64,000 nt of DNA, taken from contig NC_079883.1 in assembly GCF_029227915.1 (NCBI RefSeq), positions 13,516,001 to 13,580,000 of the forward strand. Reading direction: 5' to 3'. The notes beneath the pieces are model-generated. The model saw only the letters and a program-made list of their open reading frames with translations, did not search any database and was not told the origin of the DNA. The position numbers were made by a program, and so were the translations under genes. Positions 48,222-61,170 of the stretch are shown in pieces; position 1 is the stretch's first letter, and each line of letters begins with the position of its first letter. The DNA comes from Hydractinia symbiolongicarpus. Taxonomy: Eukaryota; Cnidaria; Hydrozoa; Anthoathecata; Hydractiniidae.

Positions 48222-50483
48222 GGAGTGGATAACAAAAATTGATGAAATAATAAAAGTTGTATTGACAATTGTGTTATATAACACAAGGTATAATATGTAT
48301 TATGTATTATTAATTCATTACAAATAAAATAATATTCATTTTATTAGATTCATGCCACGTGGTAGTGGTGATTGTTTAAGATACACTTCTTATAAGGACG
48401 GTATCGCAGTAGGTTGTTTCAGTAAAATGTCCACAGTGATTGCGGGTAGTTAGGCTACGTTATCATGTCGGTTTAATATAAAAATTCGCAATGTTGTTGT
48501 TGCCCTGGCGTTTCATAACGATTTTTTCGTATTGTTGTCTAACCCGGTGTCGTGATAACTTATTTGATACTGAACTAGCAAAACAAAAGTCATTTTCGAA
48601 CAGTAGGTGATTGCATTTAACAATATCATTGTTACGTCAGTTTTTTTTTTAACCAACATGGTAGTAGAATTTTTGCATCACTCGTAAGGAAGATGTATAT
48701 GCCAATGTTGGGCGATCCATATAGGCGATTCCGAGGCAGACAGAGTGTTTGGACGGGGGCCGAAAAAGAGATAGGGATGTTCCTTACAGAATATATAGTA
48801 ACCCATCGCTTCTAGCATGGTAGCCAGTTATGTAAATACAAAAGGAGTGGTAACTAGGTGGTTCGTGTTTTAGCAAATAATAATCTTGAAAATTTTCGGG
48901 TTTATTTCAAGTCTTATAATTCTAATCAATTTTGGGTTTATGATTGGTACTGAGGTCAGGCAAATACTACGGTTGGGAGCTTATAAAACCCTTGTCTTGA
49001 CAAGCAAGTCCTTCATATTTTATACCGCATAGTTGCAATTTGTATTCATGCAAAGAAATCACGTAATCAACATAAACTTTGTTACCTGACTGTTCTTGAA
49101 CAAAATGCTTTTAGGCCAATCAGAAGCAATCAGTATAACTTATATTTTCCCTAATTTCAGAATTTAGGCCGCTTAAATAGGGGACAGCAAGATATTTCTA
49201 ACTTAACAAAAAACAGGTAAAAATCTGAACAAATCAATTTTTTTAATAAAAGTTTATATTGAAACAATTTAAGACCAAAAATGTTAAATGTTATATGCTC
49301 TACTGGTACATTTTAACATAACATAATAAAATATACGCATATCAAACTTATATGTCTTCCTAATTTTTATTAAAAGTAGACCTAAATATTCAACGCTTTT
49401 ATTCTGTTTAAAAAATGCGTAGAAGCTGATCCAAGTGTTATGTAAAACACGGAAAATACTGGCGTGTTTTTATGATGGAACATTTACAGTTTAAAATGAT
49501 AACTTTTCTTAAAGATTTATTTCAAGACCAAGATTAAAATTTATTTTCCGTGTCTAGTTATGCGGTTTGCACCACCTCGATATGAGAAACTTCACATAAA
49601 CACGAAATCCCATTGCGGTTTTTGCTGTCAGTGTGGGTCCATTATAGAGTTGGTTTTTTATTTTATATTTAATAGGGCGAAAAAAAAAAAAAACGTTTGC
49701 ACGATTATAATCATCAGTCACGTGTTATGGAACGTAATTGCTTAGGTTTCTTGGTCTGTTAAAGGGTTTTACCCACTTAAGGTTCGGTTGCGTCCAAAAT
49801 GGCTCAGACGTGACTAGGCACCCAGCAAGAGTAATTGATAGACAATACTAGACGTGACTCAACCTCGTAGACGCGCTAATCTTGCTAGACGCATCTAACG
49901 ATCAAGGAAAACGGACCGTAGATAAAAAAAGTGTGCTTTTCTGAGTGTTTCAAGAAGTGCAAAGCAGTAAAAACGGCAGAAAAAAAAATTGTTCAACACT
50001 GTTTGAAGAAAAACTTGGTGTGGAAACGTACACACATCTCTAATATTGACACAAAGAGAGGTGGTGGTCACAAATGCTTTTTATCAAATGAATTGGGACT
50101 TGTAAATGAATCTTTTCTTTTACAGAAAAATAAGAAAACTAAATAAATAACATCGTCTTACTGTGAGAATCCATTCTTACAAAATTTGTATTCTTGATAA
50201 ACAACATTTTTTTTAACACTGGCTATCCAATCACGTTGTCTAGTTGCACACAGAATGCGCTAGACGAAAATAGACACATGCCTTTTCGGAGTTAGCGCAA
50301 CCGTGTTTTATGTTTTGCTCAAGTGGTGCAAGTCAGACTTTAAACCCTCCGTTCTTGGTAACGAAGCATACAACAAGTGCTAAAAAGGGGAGGCTCTTTT
50401 GAGAGATTTATTTTGGCACGTGTTTGTTTACAAATGGCCACCAGAAATAAATCCTATACTCCCAGACCTCATATCTTGTTGTA
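48222..50483. other. Spacer without recognisable genes
   Basis: AT-rich sequence. 49786-50315 starts CGGTTGCG and ends CGCAACCG with several TAGACG motifs inside, a possible short MITE, but no target duplication is visible. A Lys-rich 71-codon open frame within it has no family features. Confidence 0.4.
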
Positions 50484-53400
50484 ATTCGCGAATTTTCAAA
50501 CTACCTATGATTTGACATGTTTTTAAACATATAATTTTACTGCAAAACAAGGCTTAAGAGGTTTAAAATACAAAGCTGATATATACAAATAACCAAAAAA
50601 ATCAAAGTAAACTGTAAATCTTTAAAAAAAGCCTCTTCATTTTAACACTGTCTGTAGGCTACTTTACGGAGAACGGGAAGTCAAAGTCTAACTTCCTTGC
50701 GTAAAGATTAAATATGCTGTGCTAATTCCAAAATTGCGTATAGGAGTCTAGTTCATTAGAACTTTGAACTTAAAAATTTGTCAAAAATTAAGAAAAAGAC
50801 TTTGTTAGAATTGAAGTCATTCAGAGATCAAGAAAAAGTTGTCAGCCTAAAATAACTGAGACGTGCTTATTCCGAACAGTTTCCAACCTCGTTCTAAGGT
50901 CTTTTTAGATTTTTTAGATTTCGTTCAACTATAGAAAACCTAACAAGTCCTGGGCACGAGATTGTGTTTTTTACTATTTGTTGTTCACATTCCAAAAACT
51001 AGAGAAGATAAAAGACTGCAAGAAATAATTCGCTTTGAGAGAGAATTTGAAAAAATTTTGTTTTCTGGATTGTTCTTATTTTGTACAAAAATCCAGACAC
51101 AGGTTATTCTATACAAGCCCAGAAGGCGCAAATCATTCTTTTCAGAATGAAAGCAATGATTTACGCCTGAAAATGTTCTTATATTTCTTTAAAATTTAAG
51201 TCTGGTATTCTTATGAAATCGCTCGTGTGAAAAAATCGTGTATTACATTGTTTATAAATAAATAATTTCACTTTACATATTCATGATAGTGTACGAAGTA
51301 TAAAAAGATAGTTTGGTGGAGAATAATCTTAATTGATTCAACAGATTCAACGCAGCAAATAAAAGGCATTTCTCTTAAATATTTTCTTTCAAGATTGTTC
51401 GTGTGAAAAATTCGTGTATTACGTTGTTTATAAATAAATAAATAACTTCACGTTTAATATTAGGGATTACGTCAGTATAAGAAGATGGCCTGGTGTAGAA
51501 TATCTTATTTGATTTAACAGATTCAACGCAGTAAATAAAAGGCATTTCGTTTTACTTTTTTTTCAAGGTTTCAATCTTTCACTATAATGAGAATACGTTT
51601 TCATAACGAAAATAAACGTGAATTATTTATAGTGTTTTAGCACGAAATTTAACAGATGGTTTAACATGCGATAATAAATCTATTTCTATCCTACATACAC
51701 TATAAAAACGACCACAATTATGTCAACCAAACAAATATATTTTAGACTTAATGACGTACATTTCAAGTAAAAATTTACTAAATGTTCGAAATAACATTAT
51801 GATCCAAAAGCAGGACCCGATCTGGGATCTAGGACCCGTGGTGACCCCCAACAAAAGTGTAAATTTGTTAAACAAATAAATTCCTATTGAAAAAGAAATC
51901 CCGGATAAAAACGGACATTTTCTGATTTCTTCTAAATTTATAACTTCTAAGTCTATTTTATTTTTGACATTAATTTCAAATGTTACTAAGAATATTCACT
52001 ATCCATATTTATTTTTCGATCTATAATTGCCGTTTAGATTACATTTAAAAAAAGTTTCAGTAGTAGAACATTGGTATTAAAAATGGTAAAAATCAGTTTG
52101 TTAGACGTTCTGGATGTAATATATTTTATAAATTTAATAAATCGCAATTATCGTTAAAACCTGAAACCGAGTGTATTTAGTTATTAAAATTGTTTGTATA
52201 AAATTATTTTTAAAATAATGTTTTTCTAAAAATTTTCTTATAAAATTCTTTTTTCTAAAATTGTTCTTGTAAAATTTTTCTTATAAAGATTTTCTTATAA
52301 AATTTTTGTTTTAATAAAATGTGTTCTAACTGTTTCTCCAGTGTCAAAATTTTGTAGGATTTAGCTCCGTTCTACCTTTAAAATGTTTTTTTATCATACA
52401 GTACGACTTTAAGAGGGTTTTACTTCTGAGGGAAACTCGGTCATGAATTTACTCCTTGAACCAACTGTCAATAATTTTACTCAAATTTTAATGACGCAGG
52501 AGTCGATATATGTCGTGTTAAATAAAAGTGAATAATTAATTCAATCCAAGAAACATAAAAACATGTCCTTAGCGTATATACCAATATCATTGGTTAGTTT
52601 GAGACACGTGATAAAGAAAAACTCTGCTTATTGGTTACATTTTGGGTGTCAATAGTTATTGTTTCTATCTCATATATGATTTTTCACACAACAACATTAA
52701 TCATTTTTGTTCAACTGTTCGTTGGAGGTGTTACACACAGACAGTATGGCTTTCAAAATTTTGACTTTAATTTTATTGCTTTTTGCTATCAAATACGTTT
52801 TCACTGAAGGTAATCTTTACTTTATACACAACGTTAACGACATCAAAAAAGGAAAAGTTACAAATCATTATAAAGGATTCACAAGAACTACTTGCTTGTT
52901 AAAATGTCGTAATGACCAAGCTTGTGACACGGCATATTTCAAAGCAGAACAGGATAATAACTCATTTGGAGAGTGTTGGTTTGTTAAAGAAGGAGGTGAG
53001 GATGAGTTGAAGTTACCAAAAATATCAGATGGAGAAAAAGTGGAATGGTTTAAGGTAGGAACAAATTATCAATAGTAAATTTAATAATTTAACCCCGTTC
53101 GTACACAGGACGGCGGTCTGGAAGGTGAGGGAAGAACTACAAAAGCCCCCTTCTCTTCCTCCTAATATTTTAATAACTTCTGAAGCGTACTGTGGTTGAA
53201 ATCTGGTGACTTTTTGTCATTTTTAGCAAGCTTTAGTTCTGGATATGACGTCAAGTCTACTGGATGGTAACTTATTGTGTGATAGATGGTCTAAAAATTT
53301 CGATGTAATATCCTTATTACAAATTTACAAAGCTGTATTTTTATGCGTTTCTTAAGTTACTCATCTAAGAGTTATCTGCACGAGTTCTTCTTATTCTAAA

Positions 53401-56400
53401 GTTGATGTCTCACAGTTTTAGTCTCCGGTTTTCTTAAAGCCCCTAAAAAGGCTTGACCTAAATAAAATAAAAATGAGAAACTTCTAAATGTGTTTAAGTT
53501 AGTGAGGGAAATACTTCGACTTTTTAACTTTCTATTGTATCCTTTTTAAACTTGTTCCCATTTTTTCTCTTTTGAACAACCGAACAGTAATTAATGCTTA
53601 AAGGAAGAAATAGAAGGCCTGGGTACGAAGCCTGTATTTTTGAAATATACGTTGTTTAATAGAAGAAATTGTATGAAAAAGCAAGAATAATTTAAAATCA
53701 GAAATATGTTTTAAAAATATACTATATAATATGAAGCTAAGATTACTAACAACAAGATATGTTTGTGTTTGTACACATTATGTTGAAAATAAAAACATAC
53801 TGAGGCTTTTTTATGCTCAGAGTTCTTCGAAAAAGGCATATGTCAACCTCGTCCTCAAGGTCGTCTCCAGAGTCTTGAACTGTTATTACGTAATTAATTT
53901 TATCAACAAGACAAACGCCCTGGAAACAAGGTAGGCATTATGTAACGAAAGCTGACATTTCGAATTATTATAACAGAGCAGTAACATTTTTGTTTCTAGA
54001 ATGTATCTTCTTGTGGGACTAAGAAGAAAAACACGTGCTCTAAGGGTATGATTTTTTTGTACTCATGGTTTATTCATGTTTATTTTAATTTATTTCAATT
54101 ATACAGCTTTTATTTTGTATTCATGTTAGTCAACATGTAAAATTAACCTATTCAGGTTTGGACCTGAATTGTCCATTCACATTTCCCCAGGGAAAGTTGA
54201 AAGTTTTAATTGCATCAAAATACTGGACAAATAAGATTTTTAACTTTAAGGTCGTTATAACCTAATTTCCAGTAACTAGTCTTAAAGTGAAAAATCCTGA
54301 GAACGAGTGTGTGAATTTCTTGCAATTATTTTATTCCACCAAATCTTATCTCTTTCTTCTTCTGAATTTCTTAATTTCGTGATGAACATATTTTTCTATG
54401 AATTTTTTGAAAGATGCATGATAAAACAGACCTGTACATAAAATACACCAAACACGCTAACACAAGTTAAGTTGTCACACCCTTCTATCTGATGTATATT
54501 TTAGTTGAGAAAACAGAAAACTGCTGTATATTATTTTTAAAAATCGCGCATTTTAAACTGAGCGGATGAAAAAATGCATAAAAATTGTTTCCTCATTGGT
54601 AATCTTTAATAAAAACAATCATAGGCGCTTATTTGAGATTGATTTCGATCGAGGCAGCTGTAAAAAACTGATTTCTAATAAAAGGTGTGTAATGAGAAGT
54701 GCGGATGATATTGTTTTATCCAGGTTGCTTTAAAACAAAGGCTGTAGTTGTGTATCTGTTGACATACATTATTTGAAACTCCCATATTTTAATAAATTCT
54801 CACAACAATCCAAACTTAAACAAGATGCCTTAGTTAAAAGGTATTGTAAACCTGAAGTTAACATTTGAATCATTTTAACTCTTTTGAAATTCAACAGTGC
54901 TTCTCCTATGCAGACAAACTAGTTTTGATGTAAGTTTTAACGTGCTGTGTGTGATTGCAGTTACGTTGGCTAGACATCTCGCCACCTTAAAGCTAAAATG
55001 GAGAAGGGATAGTGATCTTTAAACATCTCTCAGTCCGCTTGGCCTGTCTGGAACAATTGCATGAAAAAAATCAGTTCACCTAACAGAGATCTCTTTTCAA
55101 AAAAGCGAGATCTCAGCAATCCGATTGCTTTGATCCAAATGTGATCAAATTTTACACTTTTAAGAGAAATTGTTATAATTTGATTTTGACACAATAAAGA
55201 AACAGTTTGATTTTCTTTCGTTAAAAAAACACATTATGTATATAAAATCCAATATAGCTTTAAATATTTATTAATAATGATTATAATCTTATGTTATTAA
55301 ATACTCTAGCCGACGGTTGGAAGTTACAAGCTTCCAATGTTTGTTTTGGTGCAAAGGATAGTAGCTATGGAAATTTTACTTTGAAGCATTCTGGCATCAT
55401 CACGAAGGTGAAACTTAACCATACGGGTGAAGAACCTACATTGACTTGCAACAACGTAACTGGTAGCGTTGGCTCTCGATGGGGCTGTAATCCTTATTCA
55501 GGGATTTGGACCGCAATCACTGACAAAGACAACACAATCATAATTCCAAAAAATCCAGACCAGTTTTCTCGGTACTCTCTTGCTGGATATCATCCAAACT
55601 CATCATACCTTCAATTTGATAATCTGAACATACGAGCAAGATATGGAGATGAGTTAAGGATCTGGTACATTCCAGATTTAAAAAATAGAAGTGAGCATGA
55701 TAACGGAGGAAGATCATGTACAGACGTTCATGCTATGTTTTGCGATTAACTTAAATTTATTTAAAGAAATAATGAATTCCCGTCATTCTAAATCTTGTGT
55801 TTAAATTTTGTTTGTTGTAAATTCGGAAATTTAGCTATGTTTTCTGAAGTTTAACGTACAAACATATAAAAGAGAGAACAGACACTCACAACGAGGTTAC
55901 GTTCATACAAAAATTTATAAAAAGAACATAATGAGTCAGAATTCTGGAGTTCTGTTCTTACTATTAAGAACGAAATAAGAAAAAGTCTCAAAAGACAAGA
56001 ACAGCCAGCCCCAGGTCGGATTTTAAAGTTTCATAAGAATGTATGATGTAAATGCTAAATATATATCTTACATGTGACATTGTTTTAAAAAACTACAGGA
56101 TTTTTCTCAAAGTAACGTGTTTTTGGCCTTAAAATAAATTTAGTCATGGGAGTTTTCTTTATCTTTATTTTCTCTATGCAAGTTAACATACACTGTATAT
56201 ATAATTCACATTTTATTTATTATATATCAAAAGTACCAGTTCGAGACCATTAATATGATTTCAAATCTCTTTCTCACAATCAAGCAAATATAACGTGAGA
56301 TTATGTATTGCATTTTCTCTAATGAACATCTCCCTTCATCAGACTACTTACTTTAAAATTTACAACAAATCTCTTCATATACATAACAAAAACAGTCTCA

Positions 56401-57225
56401 TATGTTAGTGAAAAATCAGTTGCAAAGAGGAATACTAAGAAGTTGAAGGTGTTATTTATTATTATATGTATTTAAATTTATGTTATTTAACGTTATGGTA
56501 TTTAAATAAACATTTTTATGTCATAAAATTATTAAATTTTATAACCTATGTGATTTATATATGTATGGATGAATCGAACCATCATACAAAGAAAAACAAA
56601 GAAATTTTATAAACTTTAAGATTCTGCTCAATTTTGTTTAATTGAAGTCTTATTTAAATTTTTCATCTAGTGTATTAAGAATGTTCTACCTTTGTTTTTC
56701 TTAGTAACTGGACACTGTATAAAAAATGCACAATTATTTTAAAGATTTACATATGGGAAGTACAATTTAACAGAACAGTCAACTCTTTCTAAAATATTAA
56801 TTTTGTGCGATGTTCTTAGCTTGTTGTCCAATTTCAATTCTAGATGAAACTTTTGAAATCAAAATTCTTTTCTTATTCACGAAAACTTCTCCCTCAGTTT
56901 ATTTCTATTCTTATTATATCTTGTGATATGTTTCTTATAAAAAATGTGTGTGTATTGTGAATTGTATTTCCCAGTTTATTTAATTGTTTTTGTTGACGAA
57001 AAAATGCAATTCTTGTATACTCCGATTCTTTTTGTTAGTTCATTCTGCGTGTAAAGATATGAGGTATTGGGACACACGTCCTCGCTTATCGTTTGAATAG
57101 CGCTCCATTATGTAGATATTTTTTTTCGATCGTGTGAGTGTGAACCACCATATGAGCCCGTAGTTGAACGCCCTCCATTAGGAAATTGAAGTTGAAGTGT
57201 AATATTGATTTTAGCGTTCAGAATT
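50484..57225. repeat. Segmental duplication, copy 2
   Basis: Counterpart of 38120-43760. It differs by an insertion of about 1.2 kb between 51290 and 52470, made of two further copies of the upstream relic block (51143-51375, 51380-51552) and AT-rich filler with degenerate TTCTTATAAAATTT repeats (52200-52330). Confidence 0.85.
52746..55749 (+). CDS. Secreted PAN/apple-like protein with unknown C-terminal domain, copy 2
   Basis: Exons 52746-53054, 54000-54045 and 55310-55749, the same structure as copy 1 at 39195-42201. The 264-residue product differs at only two positions I could find, Val26 to Phe and Glu44 to Gly, both in exon 1. The third exon carries only synonymous changes (for example ACA/ACT, TCG/TCA, AAT/AAC). 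Introns are also nearly identical (945 bp, and 1264 against 1267 bp). The intron-1 retention stop (VGTNYQ) is conserved. The AATAAA that follows the copy-1 stop by about 30 bp has become AAATAATG here (about 55767-55774), so this copy may use a different poly(A) site. Function unknown, as for copy 1. Confidence 0.85.
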
Positions 57226-57365
57226 TTTCCCGATAACTCTTTTGTTTTTAACTGTGATTTTCACTCTGCACGTGTTTTTTTGGTTTTTGGCAAAATCTTC
57301 AATCTTACCAACAGGCAAATATACGGCTAGTAACGTTTTTAGCAATATTTCAGCATGGATAATGG

Positions 57366-58960
57366 CAGGGACGGATCTAGGATTTTTTTCTGGTTAGGTA
57401 AAATTTGATAGATTTTTTTGGCAAGGGATGTGGTGTTGTACAAGGTAAAGCGGGCGTTTTTTGTTTTTATTGTAAGGAGCTAAAATCTTCCCAAAAGTAA
57501 GGTTTTTAGTTATTAAAACTCTTTCCTAGATTAGAAACGAAAGTTTCTTTATAGCCCAATGAATAAAAGTAACCTCCGTAGTTTTAACACTTTTAACTTT
57601 GCTAAAACGGATGGAAAACGCGTCCATTTAGTAAATTACACACGAATCAGGGTTAGCGTTGGCATAGTTCCTTTGAATCAAATACCACACTGGTATTAGT
57701 TACCATCATCTAAACATCTTTTGTACGTTATAAGAATTTAATACGAGTACAAGTAATCGCCAGCTTACAAAATCGGTAAGTTGGGGGCTAACTTTGTTTC
57801 AAAATAATTTGTGCAACTAATAATACAACAAAAAATTACATTGCAAAACAATTTTCGGAATAAATAGTCAACAGTAATGCAACGTAGAAAATCTTTTTGG
57901 AAAATTACAGCCTGTGTTATCAATCTGCAAGTGTAAAAAGAAAAGCAGCATAAAAAAAAGTATGAGAGCTTTCCAGTAGACTTACAGTGTAAGATAGCAG
58001 CGTATAACAAACGTTTACAAAAAAAAATATAGTAATTACCCCTTTACGAAGTTAAATACAGTTTAATATTAACCTTAAATCTTACTGGTGTAGTTTGGCA
58101 CCAATTTTTATTAAGTATCAATTTTAATGTTAAGAAATGAGTTATGCAGTTTAATAAGCCAGAAAAAGTTATTAAATCAGAAAAATAACATCAAAACATT
58201 TACCATGTCTGCATATTATGTTTAAAAAATATTTTAATACTTTAAAATCTTTAAGAAAGTTTTAGTAACTAGGTAAATTTGAAGATTCTTATATAAAAGC
58301 GACATATATACAAATCCTACTCAATGCATAAGTAACAGAACGTTCTTTAACATGTAATTCTTGTTGCGATCTATATAGTTTTATGTGAAAATCATTTCTC
58401 GCACTACCAGTTATTTTGATATGTATCCCTCTATTTGATATATAGATGTACATCCATTGTTTACAGTTTTCCAATATTATAAGGATTCATAAAGAATCTC
58501 CTGTGTTCTTTAATTGATGGTGATTTTCATTGTCAGAAGAATATTCATCATAGGAACCAGGCTGACATCAATATATCCTAAAACAAAATTATATATTGCT
58601 CAACAAGAAAGAAGGAATATTATGCAACAAACTTTGACTATTTTTAGATTAGGTATTGTTTCATTATTTTTTTTAAAAATTTTATCACAATTAAAAGGAG
58701 CATGAGAAAGTTGTAGCTTTCCTCGTATTCTTAAAAGTTTTAAAATGAGCATTGAGATGTTGTATATAAAATCTACTCTTTAATAGTTCCAACAAAGTCA
58801 AAGTTCTTAGAGACACTCAAAATCGAAAAGTATATAATTAACATAAATTTGGCGTTCAGACGAGGTAGAATCCTTAGACGTTTAAGTCTATCTCCTACTG
58901 TAAACATCGATTTCTAAGAGAACTGAAAGTATTTTAGACTTGTTATCGTCTACCTGCTTA
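57366..58960. mobile_element. hAT-type element, inverted copy B (truncated)
   Basis: Starts CAGGGACGGATCTAGG and reads as the reverse complement of the element at 14939-17246, with many substitutions. It contains one copy of the 179-bp unit (about 58420-58570) instead of an array. It ends at GTCTACCTGCTTA, the equivalent of position 15050 in copy A, so the last ~110 bp and the second terminal repeat are missing. No transposase. Confidence 0.7.
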
Positions 58961-59124
58961 ACAGGAGCACATACCATATAACATCAATTGCTTTGATTTA
59001 TCCTAGGCACTGGATGGAAAGGTGTTAAAAAGAGGTTCAGAGTCAAATGCGAATTTTATTACCGAAACAAACTGACTTTTTGAAATTGTAACAATATGTA
59101 AAACATATTTGAGCAAAACTTGAA

Positions 59125-61170
59125 TCAAAGGTTAACTGGAAATGTTACATTTTTCTGGTTCAAAAGGTTGTTTCCTTTAAAGGTTAAAATTTCATACTTT
59201 TCGTTAAGGCAGAGGTTACAGTTTTTCGAATTGGGTTTATACGGGGAACATTTTTTGATATTTTTCCATCGAATTTTCGGTGTTTCTTTGTTCTTCTTCA
59301 ATCGCCATACTTCTTTTGATAAAGCTGTATCATTCATGTATCGTTCTGTGTTGAATGATTTCCTTTGGTTGGCATAACGTTTTTTAAATGCCACTTCGCT
59401 AAGGCCAACATAATTTACCTCATACCGTGGATTTTCTTCAGACACCAGATTAGCTTGGTAAACAATGCATGATGTTAGGCATTGGTGGTTCAGGGGATAT
59501 TATTCTTTTTTGATGCAGTTGCAGTTTTGTTCTTTTTGGGAAGGTTTGGTGTTAATAATGTTTTTATTATGGGCATCTATGTGTTGTTTCATGTTAGGCA
59601 CGCAACTGTAACTTACTTTAACATTGTTTCGGTTAAATATTTTGTGATACTTGTGTTTTCGAGTAAAATATTTGTCGATTAGCGATAAAAATTGCATTGC
59701 GATTCTTGTTTAAACATTTACGCTGTAGGGGGGATTAAACCAAATTATATTTCTTTTTCGGTTTTTTCTGTTATTGTTTTTTTGTTTGTTTGTGTATGTA
59801 AGTTTTTTGGAATAACCTGAGTTTGTGAGCTCTTGTTCGTAGTAAGGTGTAGATTGGTAAAATATTTTTTCGTTTGCAGACAGTAGTGAAAGTCGTTCTT
59901 CTAAGGCTATTGGAACTTCTTTAATAATTGAAGGTGAATGGTTTGATTCTATGTTTATGTAACTGGTTTCGTCATTAGGTTTACGGTAAGATTTATAGGT
60001 TCCGTTGTTTAAGTTGAAGGTACAATCCAAATAGTTTACAATTTTTTTTAGTTACTCTAATCCACATTCTTTAAAAGTTTTGTGGATGTCTTTCTTAATT
60101 TCCTGTAGTTGTGGTCCACTTTTCTGCTTAAACACGGCTAATCCATCGTCTCTATACAAACCAATATCGTTTTTTTGTATTTCTTAGCTACAAGATTTAG
60201 TATGTACGTTCCTACAAGTTCACAGGTTTCGGGACCAACAAATGCGCCCATTGTAACGTCAAATAAACTACTGTTCGATTTAATCCATGTGTCATTACCG
60301 TTAAACAATAAAGATTATTTTGAATTTTTTATGATTTCTTCATCTTTTTTAGAGATTTTGACAATTGTTTTGGCAAACATTAATGCTTTATTAAGTGTTG
60401 TTTCATTAATAGAAGGATAAAAATCCTTAACGTCAAACATTAAGAATTTATGTTTGTTTTTATTTTCAATTTTGTTAAACCATTCTATAACATTTTCTGT
60501 GCATTTCCATTGTTTTACATGTAGAGATTTCACCAATTTCTTGTTAATGGTTTCAAGGATTTCCTTGCTTATACGTCCAAGTTCATTTTTCGCCGGATTA
60601 ATTAACCGTACAGTGTGGTTATTTTCAAAATTCTCTTTGTGATCTTTTAAAGTAATAAAACAGTTAGTTTTAAAATTTTTTCTTAATCTGTCGATAACAT
60701 TGTCTCCCTTTAGAATAACTTTGCCTTTGTTTACGACCTGCTTGTGAATATTGGTGTTTGTTTTTTTGTAGGCTGATGTAATGGAATTTGTAATTAATTT
60801 ATTGTAGTCTTCATTGGTAAGCTTATACATGTTTGCAGTTTTATCTGCGGCTGTTAGTGTTTTATTTGACCTACGGATTTCTTTCAAATCATTGTTTAGT
60901 CTATCTTGGAAGTTGTTACGTACGTACTGGAACTTAACGTTTTTGATCATCTCTAGTAAGTCGTTTTCAAAAGGTATCAATTCTTTGATTTGTGGCGGGC
61001 ATTTTAAAGTTTTTAGTCCATATGTATTAGTTTTTATTGGTTCTTCTACGTCAGATTTTTTTGTTTCAAAAAATATCGCTTTCCAACGCATTCGTTTTAT
61101 AAACAATTCGACTTTTTCCGTGAGTGGCATTAAATATCTTCTTTTTGATGGTATTGGTATGTCAAAAGCT
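59125..61170 (-). pseudogene. Penelope-like retroelement (reverse transcriptase + GIY-YIG endonuclease)
   Basis: Minus-strand frames in order: MPLTEKVELFIKRMRWKAIFF, AADKTANMYKLTNEDYNKLI, CFITLKDHKENFENN, VRLINPAKNELGRISKEIL, KFLMFDVKDFYPSI (an RT motif with catalytic Asp), then after a stop near 60312 [25 protein letters not shown], a frameshift, and [11 protein letters not shown] (YxDD-type motif, about 60142-60156), a stop near 60050, NYLDCTFNLN, IIWFNPPYS, HKIFNRNNVKVSYSCVPNM and the endonuclease part YEVNYVGLSEVAFKKRYANQ to 59125. That is a nearly full-length Penelope order (RT then GIY-YIG) with at least two stops and two frameshifts. It lies inside a LINE and is 5'-truncated at the junction near 61170. 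Confidence 0.85.

Noticed and set aside
49786-50315. Possible MITE with CGGTTGCG / CGCAACCG ends
   Set aside because: Only 8 bp of inverted repeat and no target duplication; could be chance.
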